This document shows, piece by piece, positions 1-13,200 of a stretch of DNA of 64,000 bases. Origin of the DNA: Spisula solida (lineage: Eukaryota > Mollusca > Bivalvia > Venerida > Mactridae); NCBI GenBank assembly GCA_947247005.1, contig OX365955.1, positions 17,341,322 to 17,405,321 of the forward strand, written 5' to 3'. The stretch's first letter is position 1; every line of letters starts with the position of its first letter. The notes under the pieces are model-generated. The model had not been told where the DNA came from, searched no databases, and saw only the letters and a list, made by a program, of their open reading frames with translations. Both the position numbers and the translations under genes were made by a program.

Positions 1-221
1 TGTACAGATGCCTAAAGTTTTACTTACAGGGGTTTCTGTATTTGCTAGTTTATATTCGTAATTTCGTATGAAAATGAATACAAAATAATCTTCCTCTAAC
101 ATAATTATAAACATCCATTTTATGCATGTTCGTATTAATGTTGAATAATAGACAACTTATTTGCATTTTTGAGGATTTAAAAAATATCCTGTTTAAGGTT
201 CATGTTAAGGTAAAAATTGTA

Positions 222-250
222 ATGCATGAAGGCCGAGGTGATCAGAATGG
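222..250 (+). repeat. Dispersed repeat copy, paired with 4834-4866
   Basis: A run of nearly 30 bases containing the core 'aaggccgaggtgatcagaat' occurs here and again in intron 1 near 4834-4866 in the same orientation, with one difference in the shared core. Homology is lost on both sides, so these look like fragments of one dispersed family. Confidence 0.55.
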
Positions 251-783
251 TGAAGGTACGACCCATAGCTTTGATCTGCTTTTTGCAACAATTATTGCCC
301 TTTTTTACTTAGAAAATATCTTGGTTAAACTATTACACAAAGCGTCTGTCCAAGAAAAACGGCGCTCTTGTTTTAAAGTTTACGGCTATTATGTTGCTTA
401 GTGGATCTTGTTTTTATTTGTCCATCTATTTAAAATTCCAATTGATCAAACATAAAATTAATCTGCATTAATCCATCAATTCCTTGTACGTTTGTTTATC
501 GCTTCATGGTTCAATGCACCGTTCTTTTAATTCTTGATGGAAACACTCCATATTTGCAATCTCTAGGTAGTTAAAAGCATACAGGTTGCTAAAAGTTTGG
601 GCAGACAAATTATACAGTACCAAAACGTGCACACATATAAGAATTATTAAGAGTATAATAAAATGAACAAGGCAGTCCAGAAGACGGCTATATAATCCCG
701 CTGCATCACTGATAGTGAACTGTGACATTGAGCCAGCTTGGTTGGTACCACTAGGTCTTTATTAATTACACATTTGTTATGTG

Positions 784-893
784 TTTCATGCAATTCTGCT
801 CAGGGGTTAAAACGTTATGGACGGACGGACGCTCGGACAAACGGATAAGACCATTTATGTAATCCCCTTCCCATTGGTGGCGGGGATTAATAA
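784..893 (-). repeat. Dispersed 'ccgtccgtccg' repeat, minus orientation
   Basis: Read on the minus strand this starts with a 'ccccgccaccaatgggaag' type end, followed by stacked 'gtccgtccgtcc' triplets and 'gcagaattgcatgaaac'. The same order of motifs opens the plus-strand repeat at 6222. The two are therefore inverted copies of one family. Confidence 0.5.
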
Positions 894-1276
894 TACATAT
901 TGACCTCCATTAAACGTTACATTAATACCCATGCTGTGGTTTATATAGATTAGATATACATGTATTCGATATTGTATACATGTTGGTATTTTATTCTTTA
1001 ATGTTCAGTTATGATATCCATATTGCGGTTTAAAATATAATGATTTATGAAACGTATTTTTATACATGTTGGTCTTTCATGCAAACAGCTATTTGAAACA
1101 CGCACACTAATTCATGTTTTCCTTCAATATCCAGACCAAAGAACGTTCATCTAGTATGCCTACTAGATCTATAGATATACGTCCAAATGAACAGAATATT
1201 GATTGGTATAGATCTAGTATAGAATACAAAAACTTTCGGTTATTTCCTACTTTCCTTTTCACAAAACCAAAACAAA

Positions 1277-4200
1277 ATGGCTGACGTTGAGGAAAATAGT
1301 GATCTGCCTATAATACAGACTATTCCGGCTTTACCTGACGGAAAATCTCGACATTTCTTTGTGTCTTACAGTTGTGAGGAGAGAGACAAAGTGATTGAAT
1401 ATATTGATGAACTGGAACGTAGATTTTCTGTGAAATGTTTCTATTCAGATCGTGATTTCCAACCAGGTAAAGACATCGCCGTAAATATCAAAGAAGGCAT
1501 GGCGATGAGTATTAAAGTATTGTTATTTGTTTCACCGAGTTTTCTACAAAGTGGATGGTGTAAATACGAGACGGATGCAGCTTTTGTTGAATCTATGGGA
1601 TGTGGATATAGCTGTATTGTACCAGTGTTGTTAGAAGAATGCGAGGTACCACCAACATTAGTGACCTTGACCTACATTGATGCAACTGTACCTGGAGTGG
1701 ATATTCCCGCTAAAATAGCATCTAGTCTAGCACGCCCAAGTAAGTCGATATACATTACAATCTTGAGACCACCTTAATAATGAAATCTTCCAAATACTAA
1801 GGTTACTTACTGTTGACCAACGTTTTGCTTAGGTCGTAATAAAACACGACCGCAAAGTTTCATTATTAAATCTAGGTCATGTTCGAACTGGATTATGACA
1901 TAAACACAGTAAAGGTACGAGAAATAAAAAATAATAGATAAAACATGGTCGTAATGTTAATCGCTTTATGTCTCAATCAAGGTTTATTTTAGGTTAACTG
2001 TGATAAAAAATGAAGTAACTATATCTTACGTGACTTAAAATAGCTTGTGTACGCATGTAATGCACGTAGATCTACATGTTACAAACATGATAGGATGTTC
2101 CCTGGGCAACTTCATAAGAGTGAGGTTTGGTACATCGAAAACATTTAAGCCCACTGTGGCATTTGACACTGTCTGTACCAAGGTGAAAACCCCATAGTCA
2201 GTGTCATCCACGTTATGTGTACATTGTATATAGTTATACAGAATAAGAAAATGACAAAACCATTTTGCCTTTTTTATAAAAAATTTTGTGTTGCTTTGTC
2301 CTTGTTATGATATATGGTCGTCCTAGCTGGTTCGTTCTTGTATGCTGTCTCCTGCTACGTACAAGTTTGACTGACTGATGAGGCAGGCTTTTAGTAGGAT
2401 GTCGTACGTTAGTTGCTGTTCAGGTTCATTTTTCTTCTTGATTTTTATGCCCCCCCCATCTTTGTTGAGGGAGTATATTGCTTTGCACATGTCTGTCTGT
2501 CGGTCGTATAAAATGGTTTCCGTTCAAAAACCTAGGATCTTCAAACTTAACATTGAGATTGGTCAGCAACAGTAAATGACCGCTATTGATTTTGAGGTCA
2601 GTAGGTCAAAGGTCAAGGTCACTGTGACCTTTACCATTTCGGACTATTTAAATTGCTTCCGTTCAATAACTCAAAAACGCTTTAACGTAGGATCTTCAAA
2701 CTTTACATTGGGGTTGGTCTGCAACAGTACATGACCCCTATTGATTTTGAGGTCAGTAGGTCAAAGTTTAAAGACGTAGATAATGGCACTGGTCCACAAC
2801 ATTTGGTCTAAATTTTCTCAGCATGTAGTCTCTGTTTTATAAGTTATCTACCAGTATTGCACCCTATTATGTAATACATGTATTACATAATATTGCATAC
2901 TCTGGTAATTAGTTAACTAGAGGCCCTAGTAGAAGATAATAAAACAATAAGAGTTCCCTTTATGACCGGAAGTTATAAAGTATGTGTATACAATTAAATT
3001 GAAGTCCCATATAAGTTATTGCAAACAACTTGATGATCAAACATAACATAGAGAAGATTTAATGTAAATAGGAAACTAATCAATAAAAATACTAGTATGT
3101 ATAGAGAAAATAACAGTGTAAAAAAGTAAGTAGGCAATTATTGGCCCCTAAGTTTAATTGAAGTCATAGATAATATTCTCCCGCATGTGTTTTAATTGAT
3201 GTACCACAGGGGTGACACTTATTTCACAATTCACATAGCTAGCCTAGTGTTACCACTGCACTTATGAAGTGTAGAGAAACAGTGTGAATATACATTTATA
3301 CATATAAGACAATATAAAAAAATACTTTTGAGGACTGTAATTTTAGTGTGCTCAAATGTTAATTTTATATTTTACATATTAATTTTATCTAGTTTAAACA
3401 TATGATAATTTATTTAAACTAATTTTATCTAGAGATATTAAACTGACAATAAAATTGCCAAATTTATAAACATTTTGGCTAAATAGCTGTTATACACTCA
3501 AACTAGATAGAAACAAAAATAAATGAATATATCTAAATATACAAATTTAAAACAGACACATAATATGACACATATTTTCTAGTGTACAAACAGTAGCACA
3601 GTACTATGAAGGGCCTCTAGTTAATTACATTGACCAGTTTTGGTGTTTTATGACCCTAGATAAACACTGTTAGTGATATCCTACTGACACCATGCGGTTC
3701 CTTCTATAAAGTTCTGGTCCAGAAATAAATAAGGACAAATTTAAGGTCTTTAAGGACTGTGACATTTACCATTTCTAACTATTCAAATGGTTTCCGTTCA
3801 ATAGCTCAAGAACGCTTTGACGTAGGATCTTCATACTTTACATGGAGGTTGGATAGCAACAGTAGATGACCCCTATTGAATTTGAGGTCAGTAGGTCAAA
3901 TATCAAGGTCGCTGTGACCTTCACCATTTCTGACTATTGGGCTGCTATGGGGGGACATACATGTTTTACAAACATCTCTTGTTGTAGTTGTTCTTGTGTC
4001 TGTGATTTTTCTGTTTCATGTGTTTGTATTGGTGCCTTTCTTGACTTGATATTTCTGTTGGGTACTGTCTCTGGTTTGTATTCCTATATAAATGATACAA
4101 TGCCGGGCCGTTTGTTTTCAAGTATACTGCAAAACCTTAGAAGCGGTTTTTATACAAGCGGACTACAGTTCCATGCCGTCCTGTTTTCCAAGGTCTCGTA

Positions 4201-7200
4201 ATGTGTCAAAATACAAGCTGCTGGTGGGATCTAACATTTCTTGGAACACTTAAACTTGTCCGTTATACTAACGTTTGTTTGGAAATCAGCGAAGAAATAA
4301 ATAAATACTTGCAGCTGTTGTGGACCTAATAATGAAAAATGTGTTCTTTAATTTGATGCCTTCAGTGACGCCAGATTCACGTGCTACAGTAAACAAAATA
4401 TGAGCTAGCCAAGCGTCCTTGCCGACATTTCATCAGTCTTCGGTCAATTCTGTACAACTATATAGGTTAATCATTATTTATATCTACCACGCAGGAGTTG
4501 AAAACATAAGCAAGCATGACTCATACTGGATTTTCGGAAAATACATTTGTTTACAAAAACTCCTGTTTGATTTTTTAAGCAAGCTAATATCGTTGCACAA
4601 TCGATCATTTTATGGGTGAGGTAGTTTATGTAAACTTCAAGTGCTATTCAATTTATTATTGATATGGTTAATCAATACGGAATATCACTGCATTGTATTG
4701 ATACGTTGGGCCGTATTGCATAGAGTTGCCTCAATCGTGAAAGCTCGGCCATTTCCGTTTATCTCCGGCAAATAAACCTCGTGTCTAAGTGTAGTGATAC
4801 ACCAATATGATTCGCCTGAGTAATAGGTCTATTGCAATGCATAAAGGCCGAGGTGATCAGAATGCGAGTTGCCTGTGTAATGCCGTATCTCGCGGTATAA
4901 CACATGTAACGAGTGGTAATACGGCCCATCGGATCAACACAACTGCAGTATTATAAATGCTTGAAATGTGTAAACATTGACGTCATAAACGGCATGTCTT
5001 CGGCATATAACGCAACGTCGATTACAAATAAGGTATTTGTTGACATCATGACGTCATTGATGTCGGCATATATTTGGCATATAACATATCACACATGCAT
5101 GATACGGATTCGGAAAACCAAACATGTATGATATTGAAAATGTAATATGTCGCGTTATATTCCATTGTGCGATTTGGCCTATATATGGGACATCTCATTG
5201 CAAGGTATATAATAAAATCAGATCTGTTCGTCCGTGGTCCAGCATTGGACTGGGCGAGTATTGGTATGGTGATTATGTGTATGATTTGTGCTAAATCCCT
5301 TTATCTGTTGAGTTATAAGGATAGGTAGTTGTCTGGCGTCCGTCATCGTCGCCCATCACCAATTCCGTCAATGTCTTCTTAACCGATTGATGGAATTTAA
5401 CCAAACTCCACAGGAATGATCATTGGATGGTCGTCCTTCAAAGTTGTTCAGATGTTCCCGGTTAATTACTTAATTAGGTCACATGAACTAAAAATACATT
5501 TTGAAAGTGAAGCCTAAAACATCTTCTCCTCTGAAACCACAAGCCTATGATATAAGGTTCTCTATTAAGATTTTTCAAATTTTGCTACTGGGGTCAAAAC
5601 TGACCCTGTCCCAGTGGGCACTTGTTTTTTTGTTATAATATATTGTATTGAGTATAGGTACGAATTATCTTCTCATGGAATTACACTGACTTTACCTTTA
5701 GCTAAGCGAAAGAAAGCTGGGTGTTTGTACGTGTATAATTGTTGTACTGATAATAATCAATTAGACATAATGACTCTAGACTCTCTTGTTTATTTATTTC
5801 ACTTGTTGACATATTGATTATGGTTTAGTTTAAACATATTTTATTACCCATAATAAAATATACAATCACTGCCATTCAAATATATCTATAAATACATTTT
5901 ATATACATGGGTAAAAGGGTCGAGTCACAAGTTTCTTAACTTAGTTACGGCTCTCCCCTTATACCAATATCAATTACATTACAATGTATAATGTATTCAA
6001 GTTAATATGGCATAGCATTAATTTAAATGCAAGTATTTACCTGTAAGCTTATAACATGACTATTTACAAAGGTAATATTCAAACAACCTTTTATTAGAAT
6101 AATTGGATTTTGTAAAAATTTAGAATAAAGATATTGATGATAGGGTTGAGTTAATGCCCCAGTCCTAAAACCTAGACAGTAAGATGGTTATTTGATGATT
6201 TCATATCGATTTCCTTTTTAATCCCCCGCCACGAAGTGGGAGGGGATTATAGGAATGGTCTCCGTCCGTGCGTCCGTGCGTCCGTCCGTTCGTAACAAAC
6301 TAGTGTCCGCTCTCTAACTTTTTAATGCCTTGGCCGAATTGCATGAAACTCATACCAAATGTGTAACTAATAAAGACGACATGCAGAACGCACATTCCAA
6401 CTATGCTGGTTCAAGGTCAAGGTCACAATTCAAGGTCAAAGGTTTGAATCTTACATTCATGTCCGTTCCATTACTTTTTAATGCCTGGGCTGAATTGCAT
6501 GAAACTCATACCAAGTGTGTAACAAATAAAGACGACGTGCAGAACCCACATTCCAACTATGTCGATTCAAGGTCAATGTCACAATTCAAGGTCAAAGGTT
6601 GTAATCTTACATTCGTGTCCATTCCATAACTTTTAATGCCTGGGCCGAATTGCATGAAACTGATAACAAATATGTAACTATTGATGACGACCTGCAGAAC
6701 CCACATTCCAACCATGCTGGTTCAATGTCAAGGTCTCAGTTCAAGGTCAAAAGTTTAAATCTTACATTTTATGTCTGCTCTTTACCTTTTTAATGGCTGG
6801 GTCGAATTGCATGAAACTCATACCAAATGTATCAATAATAAAGCCCACATGCAGAACCAACATATCAACCATGCGGGGTCAAGGTCACAGTTCAAAGTCA
6901 AATGTTTAAATCTTACATTTCGTGTCCACTCCATAACGTTTTAACGCCTGGGCCGAAGAGCATGAAACTGATACCAAATGTGCAACTAATAAAGTTGACA
7001 TACATAACCCACATTCCAACAATGCCCGTTCAAGGGCAAGGTCACAGTTAAAAGTCAAAGGTTTAAACCTTACATTTCCCATCCGCTCCTTAATTTTTTA
7101 ACGCCTGGGCCAAATTGCATGAACTCATAGCAAATGTCTAACTTATTGGACAATTTCACTGTTCATTAATGCGGCGAGGGATTATAGCCGTCTTTTGGAC

Positions 7201-10200
7201 TGCCTTGGTTACGATCATAACAAGACATTTCATGACAAATATATCAAATATTGCTTATCATTTATTTTTCCGATGCGTATACTCACACATAACCCATATT
7301 CGATTTTCGGAAATTTTTATTTGTGAACACAAATACGTTTGGAGTTTCGTTTTTATGTAAGTTTATATCGTCTGCAAATTAGACAAGCGATCATTTTGCT
7401 AGTGTCACAGTACTGGCAGGGGACAATACATGTACAAATTATGTGTAAACGATTTTGAAATGCTACTGTATTTCGTAATGATGAACAAGAATCTGATAAC
7501 ACCCGTTGTCAGTCGATTCAGACTTTCATTGAATTCGTTTCGTAAATTTATCAAGCGAGTCTCTTTACAAGTGTTTATTATGTATTATTATCTTATATTG
7601 CAGATACTGATGATGGTATGCTAGGTTTGAATATGAGATCATGGAACAAGATATGTGAGTATACTGTGGTATTTGTTTTACGTTTAACTGAAGATAACGT
7701 TTTATTGGATTTTTATTAGATTTTCTCGTGATTGTTATGTGCACGAAACTACAACAACTCATGCTGTGGGTTTGTTCGTCAAAATATTTAAATCTGAATT
7801 GATATATTAATTATATTTAAGGTTCAGTCTTAATTTTAAGATTTGTACAATTGCGAAAAATATCAGGTGATCCACTATCGTAGATTTATTTAATGCAACT
7901 TTTTAATGCTGTCGAAAGATAAGTAACTGCAACAAAATATTCAGGATACAAATTAAAGTATAATAGATATAGAGGTATAGAGGTTTTACAACCTGTGTCC
8001 ACAGAAGATCCTAAGGTGTCCTAAGGTAAAAGTATATTATTAGAAATTATGTATTCATATGTAAGGACACAAATACATATTGTTATCTGAACATCATTTT
8101 TATTTCTTTTAGATGAGAATGGGTACAGCTTTACGATCGACGCAGATCGTGAGGCGTTGTGTTCTCTTCGACCAGCAAAGTATAAATTTACTATCAAGCA
8201 AAATGTAATGGAACGCCTCGAATTGAACAAAGCCAAGGTATGTTATAAGTTATAACAATATGCTTAATGCTAGGAATTTTATATATCATTGGACTATATT
8301 TATTATTTTCAGTTGTTCATGATTTTGTGCTTTCAATTTAGTTTAAGTTAAAGATACACTTTGCTCATTGGAAAGTTTTTTTAAATCCTGTTTGTTATAA
8401 CATTTGCTAAAACATCCATTATTAGGGCCATTGTAAGGAATATACAGTTAAAAGGGTTCTCCATGTCTCGTAATATAGTTGCGTGTCTAAACTAGCAAAA
8501 AACTGTGCAAGTGAGTATAAGTTTATATAGGGGTGCTGTGCCATACTGTCATTTCTAAAGGGATTGCAATTGAAAATTGTCAATATCGTATATTCTTATG
8601 TACATGTACTCACCTCCTTTTCATTCTAACACAATCGGCGATTTTGCCTATATAGACAAAGAACAAATCATAGCGTTGTAAATCGGCCGATATACAATGG
8701 AAATCTGAACTACTTTCGACTCGGCTGTTCTTTTTTACACGTCGGGAAATTTATGAATGAAATCACGTGATATTGTATTATTATCGTTGTAAATGTTTTT
8801 GCGTATTTTAGACTTTTTGTTAGTAAGTAATACTTAAATGATATTTAATTAAATAAATATCCATTTATGTTGAACAGAATTTCTTCTTATTTCATATTTT
8901 GATTATTGTTTGAAGTATAGTTATACTGGGGGTGATAAAGATAATCGTAACAGCCGTCAACAAGTAACCTAAGCAACATAGATCTCGCAAAATAACACTG
9001 GCTTTTTATATAATTCCGAGTTTAAATCATGTTAGAATCGAAATAAACTATGAAAACCGTTGTATACCGGCTGTTATACAATGGTTTGTCGTTCTGACGC
9101 TTGTTATTAACCACTCAGGCATACGGCCTTTGTGGTTAATTCCTACGCGTCAGAACTCCAAACCATTGTATAACAGCCGGTATACAACGGGTTTTCATAG
9201 TTTATTTCTTAAATGTATTTAAAAATCCCAATGTGGGTCAAAACACCTCGAATGTTGCCAATCTGTCTGATACCGGTACCTTTCCAAGTCTAGAAAAAAT
9301 CGCTGGCTGTTGAAACCATGATAAGGCCCCTGTCGTCAGCACTTTAATTACTTTGATCTTATAACATCGTCACATTTTGCCCATTCTAGGTTCCACGTTC
9401 TTTATTGAAAAAAGCTTTCCGTGTGATCAACAATCACCCAGTCATGTGGTCGTTCGATTACCTCAGCAGATGGAAGAACTTCTGGAGGCTATGGCTACTT
9501 GTACCTTTAATGTGTCTACTATATGGACTTATCGTTATCAGTTCTGCTTTAGCGACCGCACATACGAGTGCTTCTATTGTAGATTGGATGCTATTGTTTG
9601 CATTTCCGGGATTATTTGGTGATCTACAATTGTTAGCATGCTGTATCCCATATTTGTGTCACAGAAAACAGGTGGGATATGCTTAATTACATTGATAAAT
9701 GTGTTTCTCATTTATTTTATCATCGTTTACATAATTTTCATAGTTTTGATGCACCAACTCAAACCTTAATCAATGACCGGAAATGAATGGAAATACAAGA
9801 CCGTATATTTCATAAATAGCTATTTTTGTCAATAATTGGTTGATAATATATTTCCTGGGTAAATGTCTTAAAGTCTCATCCAGACTACAATGTATCAATG
9901 CTAAAACATAGATTTGAATTCTGCAAAATGTCTCGATCATTCCCTGGTCCAAAACACCAGGAACAAAATGTCCCTATAAATATATCACGGCCAAAAAGGC
10001 ACCCGTTTTTCCTCCGAATTGTGAACAGCGTAATCGAAGCGGTCGAGTTTTCCGATGAAAAGCGCGAACTAAAATTTGGTAAACAAAAGGTGAGTGTTGT
10101 GGTTTATTTTGTTTTTCTATTTAATCTTGTCCATTATATTAAAAATCGGGGAATGCTATTCCACGTTGATATGTTCGATATAAAAGAAGACGAAGCCTTG

Positions 10201-13200
10201 GTTCATTAGGTTCATTAGGTGCAATATGCAATGCGTTTAACTATACTATGGTATGTTAGGTTCAATTTCATTCAATTTTGTACATGGTTCGGTCAAATTG
10301 TTTATGTGAAAAAGCGCGAACATATCAACGTGGAATAGCATTACCCGATTTCAGTTCCGCGTTTTCATCGGAAAACTCGACCGCGTCGATTACGCTGTTC
10401 ATTACATGCGGGCCTTGATGCCGCAGGTATATTGGAAAGCTCAAAGTGAAAAGTGGCACGTGACCTGTTCTCGATGGTTTAAGATTTCAAGATAAATTAA
10501 AAAATGAAGCAATTTGTAAGAATGTCGTGAACCAGACAGACTAATATCATTATTCCATGCGGATAACATCGGTCTTTGTCACATTGCAATAGTGTATTTA
10601 CCGACGAAAGCAGAACTATCCGAAATTTAACGCAAGGCAATTGAGACCATGTATCTAAACAACAGGTGTCTGCAGCTGCATAAGCAAAGCGCTTCCCGGG
10701 CAATGATAAATATAGTGGACAAAGGACTACATCCCGTACAGAACAAATTGCTAGATTAACACAAGCATGGTATTGATACATGATAAATATTTTTCAAATT
10801 ATTTGGAATTTGTTCATTCGTTCGGCACATAGCACAACCAAATAATTAGAGGATATTTGTTTGTTTAAACTTAATTCGATTTATATCGCATCATGACATT
10901 TGTTGTGATAAAGTTCAAAATTACTGTTATATATAGTTGGTTATGTTAGATTAGTCGATATTGTCCGATATTACATGTACATGTATTAGAATTATTTGGA
11001 CATATACATTTAAACATACACCGGAATAAATTCGATCAGCATCCAAACTGCAAAAACACATCCTAAACAATACAACTAAATAATCTGCCCGCAAAAACTA
11101 TCTGACCCTGTAATTTGGAGGAAACGCGGGTGTCTTGTGGCCATGTACACGTACACTAATATCTGAACTATTAACATACCTCCCGTGGTTTCACTTAGGT
11201 GTACTATTTCTATGTGAATAATGTCACATTTAATGTTGTATATGTCAGTTTGTAAATATTGTCACATGTTTGCTATACACACGCACTTATATTTAATCTG
11301 AAAAAAACCCGGAAACATAATCTATTATAATATTGCAGCGAGACATTAGTCTGCATTCAAAACTATGGGAAGTCACTGGTAAGGACTGCATGGAGCACAA
11401 TGTCTTACTTCTGTATTCGTCGAGAAAGAATAAACTGCCTACCGTATCCTTTGTGTTTGCGTGTAGAATAACTGTAATATTTGCGTGTTTGCATGTAAGG
11501 TAACTGTACTATTGAGGGATTGTCTGTATCATTTGCTCATCCATGTATCCTTTGTGTTTGAAAAATGAAGTCACCGATTGTCTGTAGAACATTTGCAGGT
11601 TTGTTTTTGTGGTGATGTGAATTACAAACATCGAAAGGTATTGTGCCATCGTCTCTTTCCCGAGTTAAGGTTATGATTCTTCCATTTTCCGGCGAAATGT
11701 GTGCCTGGTGGTGGATACCTTTAAAGTTGTCCTCTATTATGTTTCCTATTTCATATCTCAGAATTCCTCCTGCATTGTTGGAGTTGTAGATGCATTTCTA
11801 TAATATTGTTTTACCGTGTACTGAAATGTCTTACTCTCTCCTTGCTCCGACTTCTGATGGTACATTGAACAAGGTCTAAGCTATTTTGTAGGTTATGGTA
11901 ATGTATAAATTGTAGATACTTAAATGACCTTTGGCTGTGGCTCTTTAGCAAGACAACTGACATAATGGGACATCGATTTACACATTATACACATTCCTAC
12001 AAAACTTTGTTCCTTATTGTAATTAACGAAATTTAGAATACGCTAGTGGTGTTGACATCTTCGCAATGACAACAATCTCGCATAAAGAGCACATCACTGA
12101 TGTATCTCGACGATAACTATGTTATATAGGATGCTACAACATGAGTCATACCATAACACAGTTGTCTCTAGATGCAATATCTTTTGTAACGCCATATAGA
12201 ACAAAACCCTCGTCGCGACGGAACACCAACTTATTAAACGCAATATCATTCACTAGTTTACATAATGCTCAATGTACCGTACAGTATGCAAGACCAAAAC
12301 GATTATATTAAGTCAGACAGGGAAGGCAGCACTCAACTTAACCAGCCGAGCACAGCAAACCTTAAACACACACAAAGCACAATGCCCAACTGAACCAACC
12401 GAGCACAGGAACATAAAACACATACAAGACACAATGCCCAACTAAACAAGAAAATATCCGCCCAAGTCCAAGCTGTGGAAAAGTATAAAACATTATTACT
12501 AGCTGAATGACCAAGTTCCACAGCAAAACGACTATTATGCCTAGTTTTAGCTGTCAGAAATCACAAAACGAAGAAGTGCCCAACACACTGCCAACCAAGA
12601 AAACTAATCAGCCCGTGTCCCGACTGTTAAAAAGCTGAATAGAAAAGTTTCAGCAAATAAAAGGCGGAATGCCTACACTGATTGACCTAGTTATAACAGT
12701 AAATCTGCTGAACTACGTAGTTTTAGCTGCCTTTAGCCCCAACAAATAAGAAACAGTATTAAAACGTTTTGGTTTCAGCAACAAAAAATCTGAAAGCCCT
12801 AGCCGTATGACCTTGTTACAATACGTAAAATGTCTCAGCTGAAAGCCCCAGCCAAAACAAGTCCAGACATACCTAATTGAACAACTCAGAGGACATTTCA
12901 GTCGGATGACCTAGTTTAATTAAATAAATATAATAGAAGATAAGTAAAATGACGTAATTGAACAAGTCGAGATATGACGTAATGAACAACTATATTAAAT
13001 TGACCCCAGGGGACGCTTGGGCACAAGGAACTAAGCAGTAATACAATTGTGATATCTGTAATCCTTGACTACAATCTAGCTTTTGGTTATGCGTTATAAT
13101 ATCGCTAGATGCAAGGTTAGTATGTGTATACAAAACATGTTCATATCTGTATCATCGCATGATGTGTAACGCATTCAGTTACAGCTATATGAAGTTGGCT

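Larger units (their letters stand above)
1..1276. other. Upstream non-coding DNA, no gene seen
   Basis: No convincing exon was seen in this stretch before the TIR gene. Short open frames here have no recognisable domain and composition like the AT-rich surroundings. It contains a copy of a dispersed repeat around 222-250 (shared with 4834-4866) and an inverted copy of the 'ccgtccgtccg' repeat near 784-893. The last 80 bases before 1277 probably hold the promoter and 5' UTR of the TIR gene, but I see no clear TATA box. Confidence 0.6.
1740..7603 (+). other. Intron 1 of the TIR gene, filled with repeats
   Basis: This 5.9-kb intron begins with a strong gtaagt donor and ends with ttatattgcag. 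It contains no recognisable coding exon. It holds two tandem-repeat families, a TTAA-flanked element, a long palindrome and a dispersed 'gtccgtcatcgtc' repeat, each listed separately. The stretches 4000-5220 and 5620-6220 show nothing identifiable apart from the 4834-4866 repeat. Confidence 0.65.

Noticed and set aside
9898..10209. A 103-codon plus-strand frame as a TIR-gene exon
   Set aside because: It overlaps an inverted repeat, has no acceptor, and the phases of exons 4 and 5 join without it.
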